The position numbers and the translations under genes were made by a program. Of a stretch of DNA of 6,968 nt, positions 4,490-6,968 are shown piece by piece. Origin of the DNA: an uncultured candidate division WPS-2 bacterium (GTDB lineage Bacteria; Vulcanimicrobiota; Vulcanimicrobiia; Vulcanimicrobiales; Vulcanimicrobiaceae); assembly GCA_937927945.1 (NCBI GenBank), contig CALEYW010000058.1, positions 1-6,968 of the forward strand, given 5' to 3'. Position 1 is the stretch's first letter, and every line of letters starts with the position of its first letter. Below the pieces are notes generated by a model. It worked only from the letters and a program-made list of their open reading frames with translations, ran no database searches and was not told where the DNA came from.

Positions 4490-6862
4490 TCACGGCCCGA
4501 CGGGCAGCACGACCTCGACGTACGATCCGAATCCCGCGATGTGTTCGACGCGCACCGCGCGGCCCAGCTTCCCGATCAAGAACAGGCCCCGTCCGCTCTC
4601 GGCCATTCGATCGGGCGGTGGGGCCGCGTTCCAGCAGAAACCCGGGCCACGGTCGAGTGCCGCCAGACGGACGTGCGGTCCGTCGCGCAGCAGCGCGACG
4701 TCGACCCGACCCGGCGTGTAGCGCGCAACGTTGCCGACGATCTCACCGAAGACGGTCTCGCACGCAACCCGATCCTCTTCTCCGACGCCCGCGGAGCGCA
4801 GCCGGCCGACGAATGCCTTCCGCGCCGCTTGCGCGGCGCGCGCGTCGTTCGCATCGAAGCTCCAGTCCGCACCGGCGCCCACGCGCATCGTCAGAATCGC
4901 GATGTCGTCGCCGGGCTCCTCCGGAACGATCAGCGCGCGCAGCAGCGCCGCCGGCTCGCTGCTGAAGCCGAACGCCGGATGCGCCAAGGCGCCGGCGAGC
5001 CGAGCCTCGCCTTCGTCGATGTCGTGCGTGCTTTCGATCAGGCCGTCGGTGAAGGCCACCAGCAAGTCGCCGGCGTTCAGCGCTGCCTCCCACGTGCGCG
5101 GCGAATCGTACGCGCCCAGACCGAGCGGGACGCCGGGCGCTTCCATCCGTGAGAGCGCGCCGCTCGCAGCCCGCACGAACGGTGCCGGATGGCCGGCGTT
5201 CGCGTAGGCGAGGGTCCGCGACGAGGGGTTGTACAATCCGACGAAGGCCGTGACGAAGACGTCGGGATGTTCGCGCCGCAGCACCGAGTCGGCGACGGAG
5301 ATCGACCACGCGGGATCGCCGTCGACGACGCCGAGCGCGCGGAACGTCTGGCGCATCTTGCCCATCGGAACCGCCGCCTCGAGGCCGCGGCCCGCGACGT
5401 CGCCGACGGAAAAGGCGACCGTTCCGTCGTCGACCGGAAACGCGTCGTACCAGTCGCCGCCGATCGTGAGGTCGCGGGTTCCCGGCGCGTAGGCCGCGTC
5501 GAACGACACGCCCTCGGCGCGCGGGAGCGCCGGCGGCAAGAACGCCGACTGGAGCGTGCGCGCGACCTCACGCTGACGCTCGTAGAGACGCGCGTTGCCG
5601 ACCGCGATCGCCGCGCGCTGCGCGATCAGCGTCGCCAACTGCTCGTCGGCCTCGGTGAACCGCCGCACGCTCTCGGCGATCGCGAGGCTCAGCACGCCGA
5701 AACGCTCCTGCTCGCTGCCGAGCGGCACATAGAGCACCGAGCGGAGCCCCAGCGACCGTGCCACCGCGCGCTGATCCTGATCCTCGATCACATCGTACAT
5801 CTCGGGCGTGATCTCGTCGACGCGCAGCGGCATCCCGGTCATGGCGACCAGCGCCGCGGCATCGTCGTCGCGAGTGGGGTACCGCCGCAAGTAGTCGCGC
5901 ACGAAACGGACCTTCGAGGGGTCGCGATGGGCGATCGCCACCGGGCGCAGCATGCCGCGCGCGTCGTAGACGTAGACACCGCACCAGTCGGCGAGGTGCG
6001 CCGCGGCGACGTCTGCCAAGCGCTGCAGCGCAACGCCCGCGTCGAGCGTGTCGGCAAACGCCGAGCTCGCGTCGACGATGACGCGCAGCGCGTCTTCAGC
6101 CCGTTTGCGCTCGTCGATATCGGTGGCCGTGCCGATCCACGCGGTGATCTTGCCGTCGGCGTCGCGGACCGGAATGGCTTTGTTCAGAAACCAGCGATAC
6201 GCGCCGTCGTACCGCCGCAGCCGGTACTGGGTGTCGTACGGCTCGCCGGCTGCAACCGCGGTCCGCCAGTTCGACACGACGCTTTCGACGTCGTCGGGAT
6301 GGATCGCCGCGACCCAACCGTCAGCGCGCATCTCCTCGATCGTCTTCCCGGTGTAGGCGCTCTGCTTGTCGTTCACGGAGACCAAGCTGCCGTCGGGCGC
6401 CGTGATGCCGATCAATTGCGGGATCGCGTCGGCGATCGAGCGAGCCCGCGCTTCGGACGCCATCAACGCATTGCGCGCTCTCCGTTCGGCGTCGATGTCG
6501 ATCATCGTCCCGAGCCAGCCGGCGGGCGCGCCTTCCCGGCGCACGGCGACCGCCCGCAACAGAAACCAACGCCAGCCGCCGTCCGAGCGCCGCAGCCGGC
6601 ACTCGATCGCGAACGGCTCGCGCTTCTCGCGCACGGATCGCCATCCCGAAACGACCCGCACGGCATCATCCGGGTGCAGGAACGCGACGAACTCGGCCGA
6701 GCTCAGTATGCGCGCGGTCGAACCGGTCATGGAAAGCCAGGCCGAATTGAAATACGCGACGCCCTCCGCCGCGGTCGTCACCCACGCGGGATCCGGGAAG
6801 AGGTCGAGCGTCGCGAGATCGACCGGGGGGAGGCCCTCGAGAGCCTGCTCCGGCATCGGCAT
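4490..6862 (-). CDS. PAS-PAS-GAF-SpoIIE (PP2C) phosphatase with C-terminal RsbW-like HATPase
   Basis: A multidomain signalling protein of 790 residues from ATG 6862. Order: two PAS/PAC modules (about 18-125 and 140-255; each with an HPDD motif and a C-terminal GWLGTMIDID or AWIGTATDID strand), a GAF domain (about 260-425), a SpoIIE/PP2C serine phosphatase (about 432-662) and an RsbW/SpoIIAB-type HATPase (about 665-787). Phosphatase metal-site motifs are present: GGDWYD (468-473), GDVAGRG (487-493), YANAGHP (553-559), FTDGLIES (604-611) and GDDIAIL (651-657). The ATPase keeps an N-box (GEIVGN, Glu707/Asn711), DRGPGF (737-742) and SGRGLFLIGKLG (G2 region). No transmembrane segment is seen, so it should sense cytoplasmic cues. 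By family knowledge, the phosphatase would dephosphorylate a STAS anti-sigma antagonist and the HATPase could phosphorylate it, controlling a sigma factor or other output. No STAS or sigma gene lies in the window. An open frame extends to a GTG at 6937, but that codon lies in an intron domain VI loop (see the group II intron entry). The 6862 ATG has no strong SD, so the true N-terminus is uncertain. Confidence 0.9.
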   Translation of the reverse strand: MPMPEQALEGLPPVDLATLDLFPDPAWVTTAAEGVAYFNSAWLSMTGSTARILSSAEFVAFLHPDDAVRVVSGWRSVREKREPFAIECRLRRSDGGWRWFLLRAVAVRREGAPAGWLGTMIDIDAERRARNALMASEARARSIADAIPQLIGITAPDGSLVSVNDKQSAYTGKTIEEMRADGWVAAIHPDDVESVVSNWRTAVAAGEPYDTQYRLRRYDGAYRWFLNKAIPVRDADGKITAWIGTATDIDERKRAEDALRVIVDASSAFADTLDAGVALQRLADVAAAHLADWCGVYVYDARGMLRPVAIAHRDPSKVRFVRDYLRRYPTRDDDAAALVAMTGMPLRVDEITPEMYDVIEDQDQRAVARSLGLRSVLYVPLGSEQERFGVLSLAIAESVRRFTEADEQLATLIAQRAAIAVGNARLYERQREVARTLQSAFLPPALPRAEGVSFDAAYAPGTRDLTIGGDWYDAFPVDDGTVAFSVGDVAGRGLEAAVPMGKMRQTFRALGVVDGDPAWSISVADSVLRREHPDVFVTAFVGLYNPSSRTLAYANAGHPAPFVRAASGALSRMEAPGVPLGLGAYDSPRTWEAALNAGDLLVAFTDGLIESTHDIDEGEARLAGALAHPAFGFSSEPAALLRALIVPEEPGDDIAILTMRVGAGADWSFDANDARAAQAARKAFVGRLRSAGVGEEDRVACETVFGEIVGNVARYTPGRVDVALLRDGPHVRLAALDRGPGFCWNAAPPPDRMAESGRGLFLIGKLGRAVRVEHIAGFGSYVEVVLPVGP

Positions 6863-6915
6863 TTCGCTCGCTTCTACCCCGGCAGGCCCTTGCTCATACC
6901 TAAAGTCCCGGTGAA
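6863..6915 (-). other. 3' exon leader between intron end and preferred start; holds an 8-codon uORF
   Basis: On the - strand, 53 bases separate the deduced intron 3' end from the ATG at 6862. They contain ATG AGC AAG GGC CTG CCG GGG TAG (6897-6874), a 7-residue ORF with AGGT directly before it. In the main gene's frame the same stretch is fully open, so it could instead be coding exon of an intron-interrupted gene. No convincing -35/-10 pair is visible, so any promoter is more likely upstream of the intron, outside the window. Confidence 0.35.
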
Positions 6916-6968
6916 ATCGGGTAGGAGGGGGCGTCACCGCCCCCGTCCTCCCACACCACCGGACGTGC
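6916..6968 (-). mobile_element. 3' end of a group II intron (domain V second strand plus domain VI), cut by window edge
   Basis: Read on the - strand from 6968, the sequence begins GCACGTCCGGTG, matching the second strand of bacterial group II intron domain V (compare GCACGTACGGTT). Then comes a hairpin with every mark of domain VI. GGG (6952-6950) pairs with CCC (6921-6919). AGGA (6949-6946) pairs with TCCT (6926-6923). GGGGGCG (6944-6938) pairs with CGCCCCC (6933-6927), closed by GTGA, a GNRA loop. The only unpaired base on the 3' strand is A6922, placed 7 bases from the end at 6916 (A-CCCGAT), as expected of the branch-point adenosine. The end ..AT fits the usual AY 3' terminus. The ribozyme body and any reverse transcriptase/maturase would lie beyond 6968. 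The intron has the same orientation as the downstream signalling gene, so it could be spliced from that transcript. Structural class cannot be assigned from this piece. Confidence 0.78.
6919..6952 (-). ncRNA. Group II intron domain VI hairpin with branch-point A at 6922
   Basis: A 14-bp interrupted helix: 3 bp, a bulged A (6922) on the 3' strand, 4 bp, a bulged C (6945) on the 5' strand, then 7 bp with a GUGA tetraloop at 6937-6934. The absence of a following T-run argues against an intrinsic terminator. The bulge position argues for the splicing branch site. The 6937 GTG that extends the downstream frame is the loop of this hairpin. Confidence 0.75.

Noticed and set aside
4206..4493. Short - strand frame starting at the GTG that overlaps the sensor gene's TGA
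   Set aside because: The GTGA overlap looks like translational coupling, but the frame is Arg-rich and out of phase with the SRPBCC protein, which has a recognisable fold pattern.
4076..5152. 358-codon + strand open frame opposite the SRPBCC and phosphatase genes
   Set aside because: It is an antisense shadow: Arg/Asp-rich, no domain pattern, and it spans two genuine - strand genes and their spacer.
6923..6949. Strong GC hairpin at the right edge read as an intrinsic terminator
   Set aside because: There is no T-run on either strand. The extra 3-bp base helix with a single bulged A, the GNRA loop and the domain V-like flank fit group II intron domain VI better.

Overview
The window is a compact, GC-rich bacterial segment (G/C-ending codons, strong shadow ORFs in other frames) with no tRNA, rRNA or CRISPR. 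The taxon cannot be fixed from the sequence. A secretin with a Pro-rich tail and Ig-like domain, beside a PAS/GAF/SpoIIE/HATPase sensor in GC-rich DNA, would suit an environmental, probably Gram-negative-type (diderm) lineage such as Eremiobacterota (WPS-2) or a relative. This is a low-confidence guess. The truncated secretin and the lipoprotein signal support an outer membrane.

Left part, + strand: a complete glutaryl-CoA-dehydrogenase-type acyl-CoA dehydrogenase (39-1262). A damaged secretin locus follows (about 1317-2445). A signal peptide is read in one frame up to about 1500, and the last third of a secretin domain plus a Pro-rich linker and a beta-sandwich tail is read in another frame. 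The N-domains and most of the barrel are missing, so an internal deletion (or an assembly collapse) has joined the two ends out of frame.

Right part, - strand: an apparent operon read from right to left. It contains a large PAS-PAS-GAF-SpoIIE phosphatase-HATPase signalling protein (ends 4490), a small SRPBCC protein (4447-4022), an aldo/keto reductase (4010-3021) and a DUF192 lipoprotein (3008-2442). The last three are separated by only 11-12 bases. The DUF192 and secretin stop codons overlap tail to tail by 4 bases.

The most notable structure is at the right edge (6916-6968, - strand). It reads as the 3' end of a group II intron: the second strand of domain V, then a complete domain VI with a GNRA loop, a bulged adenosine 7 bases from the end, and a terminal ..GAT. 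The intron body lies outside the window. It is inserted in sense orientation directly upstream of, or inside the 5' end of, the signalling gene. The longest open frame for that gene begins at a GTG (6937) inside the domain VI loop, which is therefore probably not a genuine start; the ATG at 6862 is preferred.
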